From assembly GCA_029068025.1 (NCBI GenBank), contig JAIEDJ010000261.1, positions 1 through 11,995 on the forward strand: a stretch of DNA of 11,995 nt, read 5' to 3'. The stretch is from Oscillospiraceae bacterium. GTDB lineage: Bacteria; Bacillota; Clostridia; Oscillospirales; Ruminococcaceae. A program made the position numbers and the translations under genes. The stretch's first letter is position 1. Every line of letters begins with the position of its first letter. This document shows, piece by piece, positions 1 to 5,510 of this stretch. Under the pieces are notes generated by a model. It ran no database searches. It was not told the DNA's origin and saw nothing but the letters and a program-made list of their open reading frames with translations.

Positions 1-151
1 GGCTCCGCTCCGCACTTCGTGCTCCGCTGCGCCGAGCGGGACTGCTTTTTGAAATTTCTCCTGCGCGTTTAAATTGTCGATCTTGGCTTGGGCGCTTGTG
101 CTCAAATTTGGCGTGTGGCTCTTGGATTAAAATAACTTTTTATACAAGCTG
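1..151 (+). repeat. Intergenic repeat R2, copy 1 (cut by window start)
   Basis: Non-coding. Read on the + strand it matches the reverse complement of 5202-5345. Shared stretches include CTGCGCCGAGC, GACTGCTTTTTGAAATTT, CTTGGGCGCTTGTG and AATAACTTTTT, in the same order with small gaps. It ends at 135-151 with ACTTTTTATACAAGCTG, related to the end motifs of the other repeats in the window, and a terminator hairpin follows directly. The left boundary lies outside the window. No protein reading is supported. Confidence 0.75.
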
Positions 152-182
152 ACGCATTTAAAAAATGCGTGTAAATTTTTTT
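152..182 (+). terminator. Intrinsic terminator-like hairpin directly ahead of bioY
   Basis: An 8-bp stem ACGCATTT (152-159) / AAATGCGT (163-170) with an AAA loop is followed by GTAAA and seven T. It ends only about 5 nt before the bioY ribosome binding site. It may terminate an upstream transcript beyond the window, or attenuate bioY if that gene is transcribed through repeat R2. No biotin-repressor operator is recognisable here. Confidence 0.55.
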
Positions 183-199
183 GATTAGAAGGGAATTTT

Positions 200-763
200 A
201 TGAAGACAGAGAAGAAAAGCTTTTTTACAGTGCGCGAGATGGTGTTTACAGCTATCTGCGCGGCGATCATCTGTGTGCTTGCGCCGATATCTGTTCAAAT
301 AGGTCCTATCCCGATATCACTGGGAACGTTTGCAATTTATTTTACGGCGGCGCTGCTTGGCGGGAAGCGCGGCACGTTTGCCGTTATCGTGTATATACTT
401 ATAGGAATGGTCGGGCTGCCCGTGTTTACGGGAATGCGCGGCGGCGCGGGGGTGCTGTTCGGCAATACTGGCGGCTACATAATCGGTTATATCCCGCTGG
501 CGCTGCTGACGGGCGTGTTCTCGGATATGAAATCAAAGCTGCACTGGACTATGCCTGTCGGTATGGTTTTAGGCACAGTGGCGCTGTACACCTTTGGAAC
601 GGCGTGGTATATGATAATGAGCGGCAGCACGCTTATGGCGGCGCTGACTGCGTGCGTAGTTCCGTTTTTGCTGTTCGATTCGATAAAGATGGTTCTTTCT
701 ACTATGCTCGCGATCCCGCTGAGATCCCGACTGAACAAAATGATAGGCGGCAAGGCAGAATAA
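200..763 (+). CDS. bioY: BioY, biotin ECF transporter substrate-binding (S) subunit
   Basis: This is a 187-residue integral membrane protein of the BioY family. The family captures biotin in the cytoplasmic membrane and delivers it to the shared energising module (EcfA, EcfA', EcfT). About six hydrophobic segments are visible, near residues 15-33, 41-58, 59-77, 85-105, 116-140 and 146-172. Family signatures are PISLGTFAIYFTAALLGGKR (38-57), the GLPVFTG turn (72-78), and the Gly-rich loop GMRGGAGVLFGNTGGYIIGY (79-98). Length is normal. The ATG at 200 is preceded by AGAAGGGA at suitable spacing. No ecfA or ecfT genes are adjacent, so it probably uses a module encoded elsewhere. It sits right after a terminator hairpin, and its promoter is not evident. 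A riboflavin or other S subunit is a less likely alternative. Confidence 0.93.
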   Translation: MKTEKKSFFTVREMVFTAICAAIICVLAPISVQIGPIPISLGTFAIYFTAALLGGKRGTFAVIVYILIGMVGLPVFTGMRGGAGVLFGNTGGYIIGYIPLALLTGVFSDMKSKLHWTMPVGMVLGTVALYTFGTAWYMIMSGSTLMAALTACVVPFLLFDSIKMVLSTMLAIPLRSRLNKMIGGKAE

Positions 764-997
764 TGCGGTATGTATAAAAGGCTTTGGCGGCGTTTTAAAA
801 TTTAGCCAAGATCGACATTATAATTGTGCAGCATGAAATTTTCGGAAAGAAGCCGCACCGCATGCCGCGCACGCATTATGCACGCATTATGCGCTGCGCG
901 CAAAAAGCTGCGCAAAACGCTGGCGCGGAGCGTGCTGTGATGACGTGTATTTTGAAATTCTTTAAAATAAGGGGGAAGTCTTATCGATTCGGCACTT
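764..997. other. Intergenic region with repeat fragment
   Basis: I see no credible gene. 803-818 (AGCCAAGATCGACATT) is the reverse complement of part of R2 copy 1 near 71-88, and the same GTYGATCTTGGC motif recurs near 5118-5131, 5420-5434 and 5446-5462. Around 866-890 there is a short direct repeat of GCACGCATTAT. The rest is GC-rich with many GCGC steps and may be a decayed repeat. Confidence 0.5.
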
Positions 998-1930
998 GTG
1001 ATCGCGTTTCAGGCGGTCGTGATGTTTATTCTGCTTGGCGTGGGGTATATGCTGTACAGGCTGAAATTCCTGGACGACGATTCCACGCGCCGTCTGTCAA
1101 ATATTGTGATAACGGTCATCAACCCTATCGTGATATTCAACGCGTATCAGACGGATTTCAAGCCCGAGCTTGCGAAAGGGCTGCTTTATGCCATGATCCT
1201 CGCGTTCTCCTGTCAGACGGTGATGGTGCTGATCGGAAAGCTCGCAGTTCGTAAAAAGTCGGAGAATTTCCGCGTTGAACGCTTCGCGGCTGGGTATTCC
1301 AACTGTGCCTTTATGGGGATACCGCTGGTTCAGGCGGCGTTCGGCGCGGAGGGCGTGTTCTATCTGACCGCGTTTATCACTGCGTTTAACGTGTTTATGT
1401 GGACGCACGGTGTGATACTGATGAGCGGGCAAAAGCAGTCGCCGAAATCGCTGCTTAAGATACTGATTTCTCCGGCAATAATTTCCATAGTGCTGGGATT
1501 GCTGTTCTTTTTGACGGGACTGCGTGTGCCCGAGATCATCGGGCAGCCGCTTAACTATCTCGGCGCGATGAATACTCCGCTTGCCATGATAGTTTCGGGC
1601 GCTACGATCGCAAAGGCGGGACTGCTTTCGGGGGTAAAGAACCCAAGAATATACGCAGTGCAGTCACTTAAGCTGTTGATAACGCCCGCGCTGCTGGCGG
1701 CGGCAGTCGTGCCGGTCGAGCTGCTGGGGGTAAGCTCTCTTGTTGTGAATACCATATTGATCGCAGCGGCTTCTCCTACAGCATCGTCAACGATAATGTT
1801 TTCTTACAAATTCGGAGAAAACGAAAGATACGCGTCACACCATTTTGCTATATCCACTATAGCAAGTATGGCTACGATCCCGCTTATTATGGCGCTTGTA
1901 AAGCTGCTGGAGTCGATTATAGCCGGATAA
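998..1930 (+). CDS. AEC-family permease (auxin efflux carrier / malate permease-like); start codon uncertain
   Basis: This membrane protein of about 310 residues has roughly ten hydrophobic segments and belongs to the AEC transporter family, which exports or imports organic anions; the substrate cannot be told from sequence. Family-like features are the N-terminal helix ending in GVGYMLYRLKFLDDDSTRRLS, VINPIVIFNAYQTDF, the GYSNCAFMGIPLVQAAFG segment with its Asn and Gly-x-Pro, and a C-terminal SPTASSTIMFSYKFG segment. The first canonical start in frame is GTG 998, but the strong ribosome binding site (GGGGGAAG, 971-978) is 19-20 nt upstream of it. In-frame ATC at 983 would be spaced correctly and would give the expected IDSALVIAFQ N-terminus. 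An in-frame stop at 968-970 excludes earlier starts. The gene is probably monocistronic. Confidence 0.88.
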   Translation: MIAFQAVVMFILLGVGYMLYRLKFLDDDSTRRLSNIVITVINPIVIFNAYQTDFKPELAKGLLYAMILAFSCQTVMVLIGKLAVRKKSENFRVERFAAGYSNCAFMGIPLVQAAFGAEGVFYLTAFITAFNVFMWTHGVILMSGQKQSPKSLLKILISPAIISIVLGLLFFLTGLRVPEIIGQPLNYLGAMNTPLAMIVSGATIAKAGLLSGVKNPRIYAVQSLKLLITPALLAAAVVPVELLGVSSLVVNTILIAAASPTASSTIMFSYKFGENERYASHHFAISTIASMATIPLIMALVKLLESIIAG

Positions 1931-1965
1931 AATACCTCGATTTGTGAAATATCACCAAAAAAATC

Positions 1966-1979
1966 AACAAATATTTGTT
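1966..1979. promoter_or_regulatory. Perfect palindrome upstream of apbE promoter, possible operator
   Basis: AACAAATATTTGTT is a perfect 14-nt palindrome ending 11 nt before the -35 box at 1991. Size and placement fit a dimeric repressor or activator site. The sequence is AT-rich, so chance is possible, and no regulator is identified. Confidence 0.35.
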
Positions 1980-1990
1980 ATAAATTATTG

Positions 1991-2019
1991 TTGCAAATTG
2001 TTTTGAAAAATGGTATAAT
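1991..2019 (+). promoter_or_regulatory. Sigma-A promoter for the apbE leader transcript
   Basis: A TTGCAA -35 box (1991-1996), a 17-nt spacer and a TATAAT -10 box (2014-2019) with an extended TGG are present. The start site should be near 2026, leaving about 180 nt of leader before apbE. Confidence 0.75.
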
Positions 2020-2025
2020 CTAAAT

Positions 2026-2205
2026 GTGATAAATGTTGCAAGATAGTATTGTAGCTTATGGCTTACATACTTCTTAATATATTTTCCCCAATTATTTTTC
2101 AGCCGATCATTCTGTTTTCCCCAAACAGACGGCGCATTTGATTTGAGTTGCCGCAGACACCCCCTTGTCTGCGGGTTTTTTTTGTTAAAATATTCGGAGG
2201 ATAAA
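2026..2205 (+). promoter_or_regulatory. Long structured 5' leader of apbE, candidate attenuator (unrecognised class)
   Basis: This segment runs from the predicted transcription start to apbE and ends in an intrinsic terminator just before the ribosome binding site, the usual layout of transcription attenuation. A hairpin TCTGTTT/AAACAGA lies at 2111-2129 with a TCCCC loop. The TCTG at 2111-2114 could instead pair with CAGA at 2154-2157 inside the terminator's 5' arm, a possible but weak antiterminator. I do not see the conserved cores of FMN, cobalamin, T-box, c-di-GMP, SAM, ZTP or fluoride elements. It could also be an independent small RNA that ends at the terminator. Confidence 0.5.
2151..2183 (+). 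terminator. Strong intrinsic terminator inside the apbE leader
   Basis: A 9-bp stem CCGCAGACA (2151-2159) / TGTCTGCGG (2166-2174) with a 6-nt loop is followed by G and eight T (2176-2183). It lies 22 nt ahead of the apbE start codon, downstream of the promoter at 1991-2019. Transcription must pass it, conditionally or partially, to express apbE, unless a second promoter exists in the short gap. Confidence 0.85.
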
Positions 2206-3219
2206 ATGAGAAAAGTACTTTTTGTTGTCATAACAGCGGTATGTATGCTGTTCACCGCCTGCGAAAACACTTCCGAGCCCGCCGAGGAACATTCCGGGAG
2301 ATGGTACGCGATGGATACGTTTATGAGCGTCACAGCATACGGCGACAGCGCTTCGGATGCTCCGGAGGAGATCCGGGACAGGATCTCAAAGCTGGAGGAT
2401 ATGTGGTCGGTGACTGATGAGAAAAGCGAATTATACGCGTTGAATCATGGAGGATCGGGCGAGGTCAGCGCCGAGACCGCCGAGCTTATCTCATTCGCGT
2501 TGGAGATCGCCGAAAAAAGCGGCGGCGCGCTGGATCCGACAATATATCCCGTGCTGACCGCATGGGGATTCACTACCGAGGAAAAGCACGTTCCGCCCGC
2601 AGACGAGCTGTCAAGGCTGCTGGAGCTTGTGGACTACCGCGCGGTGACCGTATTTGAAAATACGGTCACACTCCGCGACGGCATGATGCTGGATCTCGGC
2701 GCGGTCGCCAAGGGCGCGGCAAGCGACGCGGCGGCGGATATTCTGCGCAAAAAAGACGTGAAGTCCGCGCTGCTGAATTTTGGCGGCAGCATTATGACGA
2801 TCGGCACAAAGCCCGACGGCACGGAATGGCGGATAGGGGTAGAGGATCCCGAGGATAAAACCAAGAATGTCGGCGTGCTTGCCGTAAGCGATCTTGCGGT
2901 GGTCACGTCGGGAATGTATGAGCGCTACTTTATTGGTGAGGACGGAACGTTTTACGGACATATTATCGACCCAAAGAACGGCTATCCCGTTAATAACGAG
3001 CTGCTTTCCGCGACGATCATCGCGCCGGAGGGCAGGTTGTGCGACGCTCTCTCAACGGCGGTGTTCGTTATGGGTACAGAACGCGCCGAAGAGCTTTGGC
3101 GCAGGATGGGCGGGTTCGATATGCTGCTTATTACAAGAAGCGGAGAGGTGATCGTTACAGAGGGCGCGGCGAAGAGGTTTACATTGTCGGACAGATCTCA
3201 TACTTTGAGGGTAATATAA
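2206..3219 (+). CDS. apbE: ApbE-family FAD:protein FMN transferase, lipoprotein
   Basis: This protein of 337 residues belongs to the family that covalently attaches FMN from FAD to Thr of target proteins such as RnfG/RnfD or NqrB/C, outside the cytoplasmic membrane with Mg2+. Residues 1-19 form a lipoprotein signal with lipobox LFTAC (Cys19). Family landmarks are the MDTFMSVTAYG segment (36-46), ALDPTIYPVLTAWGF (108-122), LDLGAVAKGAASD (162-174), NFGGSIMTIG (191-200), the GHIIDPKNGYP block (251-261) and the metal-site-like CDALSTAVFVMG (279-290). The start is ATG 2206 with CGGAGG 5-10 nt upstream; an earlier in-frame ATG at 2143 would place the coding start inside the terminator region and spoil the signal peptide. 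No Rnf genes are nearby, so the substrate is unknown. Expression may be controlled by the leader terminator. Confidence 0.95.
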   Translation: MRKVLFVVITAVCMLFTACENTSEPAEEHSGRWYAMDTFMSVTAYGDSASDAPEEIRDRISKLEDMWSVTDEKSELYALNHGGSGEVSAETAELISFALEIAEKSGGALDPTIYPVLTAWGFTTEEKHVPPADELSRLLELVDYRAVTVFENTVTLRDGMMLDLGAVAKGAASDAAADILRKKDVKSALLNFGGSIMTIGTKPDGTEWRIGVEDPEDKTKNVGVLAVSDLAVVTSGMYERYFIGEDGTFYGHIIDPKNGYPVNNELLSATIIAPEGRLCDALSTAVFVMGTERAEELWRRMGGFDMLLITRSGEVIVTEGAAKRFTLSDRSHTLRVI

Positions 3220-3238
3220 TGCTATATAGAAGCTGAGA

Positions 3239-3259
3239 GCCGCGTTTTTCGCGGCTTTT
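3239..3259 (+). terminator. apbE terminator (left member of a duplicated pair)
   Basis: Stem GCCGCG (3239-3244) / CGCGGC (3250-3255), TTTTT loop, then TTTT. It lies 19 nt after the apbE stop. The outer bases CTGA and TCAG can extend the stem with a bulge. The same hairpin, identical over at least 22 nt, recurs at 3511-3535 across the R1 element. Confidence 0.8.
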
Positions 3260-3508
3260 CAGTCTGTAGAAAAAGTCCTGTTTTGGGGATTCCAAAGGGC
3301 GCAGCCCTTTGGCGCGGTTTAACAAAACGGAAAACCGTTTTGTTAAACGCAATGGCATTTGTGCTGCGCACAAACGCTCATTGCTAGCTTCGGGGCGCGG
3401 GTGACTCCCCGGGTGGGGAGGTGTCACGCAGTGACGGAGGGGTTGACCGACAGACCGGAGCCCCGAAATCCTCTCCACTCTCCCCAAGAGGGGGGGTTAT
3501 ACAAGCTG
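3260..3508 (+). repeat. Structured intergenic repeat R1, copy 1
   Basis: About 249 bp, running from CAGTCTGTAGAAAAAGT (3260-3276) to TTATACAAGCTG (3497-3508); these ends are imperfect inverted repeats of each other. It contains a row of stem-loops: CCAAAGGG/CCCTTTGG (3292-3312), a perfect 14-bp stem at 3317-3348, a GCAATG/CATTGC stem with an inner TTTGTG/CACAAA, GTGACTCCCC with GGGGAGGTGTCAC (3401-3427), and GTCAC/GTGAC (3423-3435). The reverse complement of 5511-5776 matches over its whole length, and 11885-11976 matches in part. No transposase is present, so if mobile it is non-autonomous. Confidence 0.85.
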
Positions 3509-3510
3509 GG

Positions 3511-3535
3511 AAGCCGCGTTTTTCGCGGCTTTTTT
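3511..3535 (+). terminator. Second copy of the apbE terminator hairpin
   Basis: Stem AAGCCGCG (3511-3518) / CGCGGCTT (3524-3531), TTTTT loop, then a T run to 3535. It repeats the hairpin at 3238-3259 exactly over AGCCGCG-TTTTT-CGCGGCTTTT and sits 2 nt after the right end of R1. Confidence 0.8.
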
Positions 3536-3558
3536 AAATTAGTCATTTTTAGATCAAT

Positions 3559-3593
3559 AATGACTAAAAATTCTTTTTGCTTTGTGTTAGAAT
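3559..3593 (+). promoter_or_regulatory. Promoter-like block shared with the ppdK promoter
   Basis: AATGACTA (3559-3566) and a TAGAAT -10-like box (3588-3593) are separated exactly as AATGACTA and TATAAT are upstream of ppdK (5853-5887); 25 of 35 positions are identical. TTAGTCAT (3539-3546) and ATGACTAA (3560-3567) also form an inverted repeat here. A good -35 box at standard spacing is lacking. Confidence 0.35.
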
Positions 3594-3623
3594 CTAATCA
3601 ATGCGGGGGAACACATCTCGTAA

Positions 3624-3788
3624 ATGAAAAAAGTGAAGGGGATCTGATATTTTGAAATTGACGGTTATCGAAGAGGGCGCGAGAGCACCTACGATCTTGT
3701 TAAGGAAATGCTGTATACGCCGCCAAAAAGTGTTTTGGCATGGTTCGCAATTATTGTTCTTGTTGTACAACATCTGTTATACCGTTAA
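3624..3788 (+). pseudogene. Possible broken small membrane-protein ORF with in-frame TGA
   Basis: ATG 3624 opens MKKVKGI, then TGA at 3645-3647, and the same frame continues for 46 codons to TAA 3786: YFEIDGYRRGREST, then DLVKEMLYTPPKS, then a hydrophobic SVLAWFAIIVLVVQHLLYR that could span the membrane. No good ribosome binding site fits the ATG (GGGGGA at 3604-3609 is far). An open run this short can occur by chance. If real, it is a small transmembrane gene inactivated by one stop, or a remnant. I do not recognise the family. Confidence 0.3.
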
Positions 3789-3826
3789 GTGCTAGAATAG
3801 AAAAGTACAAACCGCGAAAGTTGTAT
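3762..3826 (+). promoter_or_regulatory. Promoter and candidate operators of the xre gene
   Basis: GTTGTACAAC (3762-3771) is a perfect 10-nt palindrome. GTACAA (3805-3810) and TTGTAT (3821-3826) form a second, spaced inverted pair of the same half-site. A TAGAAT -10-like box at 3793-3798 lies between them, though its -35 is not clear. The arrangement fits autoregulation by the downstream Xre protein, which is inference. Confidence 0.4.
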
Positions 3827-3859
3827 TATTGATAGTTTTATAGGGATCGGAGGTGCGCG

Positions 3860-4177
3860 ATGTCTAACTTTGGCGAATTGCTCAAAGAATTGCGAAACGA
3901 TGCCGGACTGACGCAAAAGGAGCTTGCCGAAAAGCTCTGGATATCCAAAACCGCAGTCAGCTACTATGAACAGTCACACAGGTGCCCTTCACCCGATATA
4001 CTGGTGAAGATCGCCAATGTGTTTCATGTATCCACCGATTATCTTCTGGGACAGGAGCAGAAAAAACAAACGCTGGATGTGACCGATCTTCCCGAAGAGG
4101 ATATAGAGCTTCTTTACAGCATTGTGCGGTTTCTGCGGAACAAAAACCGCTCCGGCGACAAAACGCAGCTTACATAG
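3860..4177 (+). CDS. Xre-family helix-turn-helix transcriptional regulator
   Basis: A 105-residue protein with an N-terminal Cro/C1-type (HTH_3) DNA-binding domain spanning about residues 7-64. The line LLKELRNDAGLTQKELAEKL (7-26) followed by WISKTAVSYYEQSHRCPSPD (27-46) gives the helix-turn-helix, and ILVKIANVFHVSTDYLLG (47-64) closes the five-helix fold. Residues 65-105 are a short charged tail without a sensor domain, so it probably acts as a simple dimeric repressor. The ATG at 3860 has GGAGG 8-12 nt ahead. The lipoprotein gene starts 70 nt downstream on the same strand and may be co-transcribed. GTAC-centred half-sites upstream are candidate operators. The pair lies between two inverted R1 copies. 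Confidence 0.92.
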   Translation: MSNFGELLKELRNDAGLTQKELAEKLWISKTAVSYYEQSHRCPSPDILVKIANVFHVSTDYLLGQEQKKQTLDVTDLPEEDIELLYSIVRFLRNKNRSGDKTQLT

Positions 4178-4247
4178 CCGGCACGGTAAAACAACGGAAT
4201 GCCAAAGGCATATCGGGTGACAGAAACGCCCGAAGAAAGGAAAGACT

Positions 4248-5102
4248 ATGAACAAGAAATTCAAAACCGTCATCGCGGCTCTGCTTGCCGCGGCAATGTG
4301 CGCGTCCTTTACGGGGTGCGACAACCGCTCCGACCTTGAGAAGGAGCTTGATAAAGCGGCAAAGGAGTTTGACAAGCAGACCGGCAACGCCGTCAACAGC
4401 TCAACGACGCCGTCAAAGCCCGATCCAAAGCCCATAGATCCGTTTGAGGATCTTGAAGTAGTGTTTGAGGGCATATCCCCGCTGATCACGGCTAAGCTCA
4501 AGGGAGAGAATTCCAATGTGAAGTATACTCTCAGCAGAAACAGAGAGCTGGAAAACGGCGGCAAGGTTACCGTTACCGCCGAGATCCCGAGCTACAAAAA
4601 GGACGACTACGTTCTCACCTCCGACAGCAAGGAATTCACCGTATCGAACAGACCTTATTACATAATGAAGCTCTCGGATCTCACGGACGAGGACGTTCAG
4701 AAGCTCGGCAAAATAATTACGGATCTGGTTCCCGACGATGTAATACGCCATGCCGCCGGCGGTGAGGGCACCACGGTCAACAGCCTGGATTTCCTCGGAA
4801 ACATCAATCTGACAAGGAGCGGCAAAAATTACCGTCTTTACTTTGTGTATAAAGCGAACGTTACCTGTGCCAAGATAAGCGAGACGAGAGAATACATTTT
4901 CGCGGCATTTTTCGGAAATGTTTATAAGGAAAAGGACGGCACGCTCGTCTTTACTGATGGAAAGCCGTCTTACAACAGCTCCGGCGATCTCTCGCTGTCG
5001 CTCAACGGTTTTTATGTCGGCGGCGCCTATGCCTCTCTTGATTCGCTTAACTCAAGCATTTCGGGATCGGATATCGAGCGGGAATCCAATATTATAAGCT
5101 AA
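4248..5102 (+). CDS. Putative lipoprotein with Ig-like module, function unknown
   Basis: A 284-residue secreted protein. Residues 1-24 are a lipoprotein signal with lipobox FTGC (Cys24). A charged, probably helical stretch (RSDLEKELDKAAKEFDKQ, 27-44) and a Ser/Thr/Pro linker (about 50-63) follow. DPFEDLEVVFEGISP (64-78) then begins a beta-rich segment to about 133 (NGGKVTVTAEIP and YVLTSDSKEFTV); from memory this resembles a module common in Ruminococcus and other Clostridia surface proteins, often behind zinc-ribbon or signal sequences. Residues 134-284 form a second, unrecognised domain. The ATG 4248 has AGAAAGG 7-13 nt upstream. No catalytic motif is visible, so it is likely a cell-surface protein of unknown role, possibly controlled by the Xre protein just upstream. 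Confidence 0.8.
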   Translation: MNKKFKTVIAALLAAAMCASFTGCDNRSDLEKELDKAAKEFDKQTGNAVNSSTTPSKPDPKPIDPFEDLEVVFEGISPLITAKLKGENSNVKYTLSRNRELENGGKVTVTAEIPSYKKDDYVLTSDSKEFTVSNRPYYIMKLSDLTDEDVQKLGKIITDLVPDDVIRHAAGGEGTTVNSLDFLGNINLTRSGKNYRLYFVYKANVTCAKISETREYIFAAFFGNVYKEKDGTLVFTDGKPSYNSSGDLSLSLNGFYVGGAYASLDSLNSSISGSDIERESNIIS

Positions 5103-5107
5103 TATGC

Positions 5108-5464
5108 CTTTAAAATGTTGATCTTGGCCGGTTTGTCACGTTGACGAGGGGCTGTTGATTTAAAAGAAATTTCAAAACCGGGCAAGGCTTCGCCTTGCCC
5201 TCAGCCTGTAGAAAAAGTTATTTTAGCCAAGAGCGGCGTGCCAAACCCGAACACAAGCGCCCAAGCAAAGGACAACATTGCGTGGGTGACTGCAAATTTC
5301 AAAAAGCAGTCCTGCTCGGCGCAGCGGAACGAAGTGGAGCGGGGCTGGCTAGTGCGTTGCGAAGCAACGCACGGTTTTGAAATTTTTTAATAAACAGCCC
5401 CTCGTCAACATTATAAAACCAGCCGAGATCAACGTAGCAAAATAGACAAGATCAACATTTTAGG
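5108..5464. repeat. Large imperfect palindrome around an R2 insertion
   Basis: The left arm (5108-5180) contains TTAAAATGTTGATCTTG, GTTGACGAGGGGCTGTT and AAATTTCAAAACCG. Their reverse complements follow in mirrored order in 5370-5464, with about 20 extra bases on the right. Between the arms lie a hairpin GGCAAGGC-TTC-GCCTTGCC (5181-5199), R2 copy 2, and a hairpin GTGCGTTGC-GAA-GCAACGCAC (5352-5372). There is no coding evidence in this stretch. Confidence 0.75.
5202..5345 (-). repeat. Intergenic repeat R2, copy 2 (inverted relative to copy 1)
   Basis: The reverse complement aligns to positions 2-151 along nearly its whole length. Its outer end is CAGCCTGTAGAAAAAGT (5202-5218), the same end motif carried by R1 (3260-3276 and the complement of 5760-5776). 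Copy 2 lies in the centre of the 5108-5464 palindrome. Confidence 0.75.
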
Positions 5465-5482
5465 GGTTTATCTACAAGCTGC

Positions 5483-5509
5483 AAAAACCGAGAGGATTAC
5501 CTCTCGGTT
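5483..5509 (-). terminator. Hairpin shared between two repeat ends
   Basis: Stem ACCGAGAGG (5487-5495) / CCTCTCGGT (5500-5508), ATTA loop; on the minus strand it is followed by a T run (complement of 5483-5487). It is bracketed by TCTACAAGCTG (5471-5481) and CGGCTTGTATA (5511-5521), which are inverted relative to each other, making a compound palindrome. No minus-strand gene ends here, so its role is unclear. Confidence 0.5.
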
Positions 5510-5510
5510 C

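Noticed and set aside
181..777. Overlapping 198-codon frame across bioY
   Set aside because: BioY fits its family in the other frame with a good ribosome binding site; this frame has no family character.
826..1254. 142-codon frame overlapping the start of the permease gene
   Set aside because: Starts within repeat-like GC-rich sequence, overlaps a clear AEC permease frame, and has no ribosome binding site or domain.
2026..2150. FMN riboswitch, T-box, c-di-GMP riboswitch or 6S RNA in the apbE leader
   Set aside because: None of the conserved core sequences could be found. A helix between 2022-2028 and 2133-2139 is possible, but it would begin before the likely transcription start.
3359..3655. 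ORF of about 98 codons in R1 copy 1, with similar peptides in minus frames at 5468-5678
   Set aside because: The similarity (CCAQTLIAS, GLTDRPEPRN) comes only from the repeat DNA. In copy 2 the matching peptide is split over two frames, and there is no ribosome binding site or domain.
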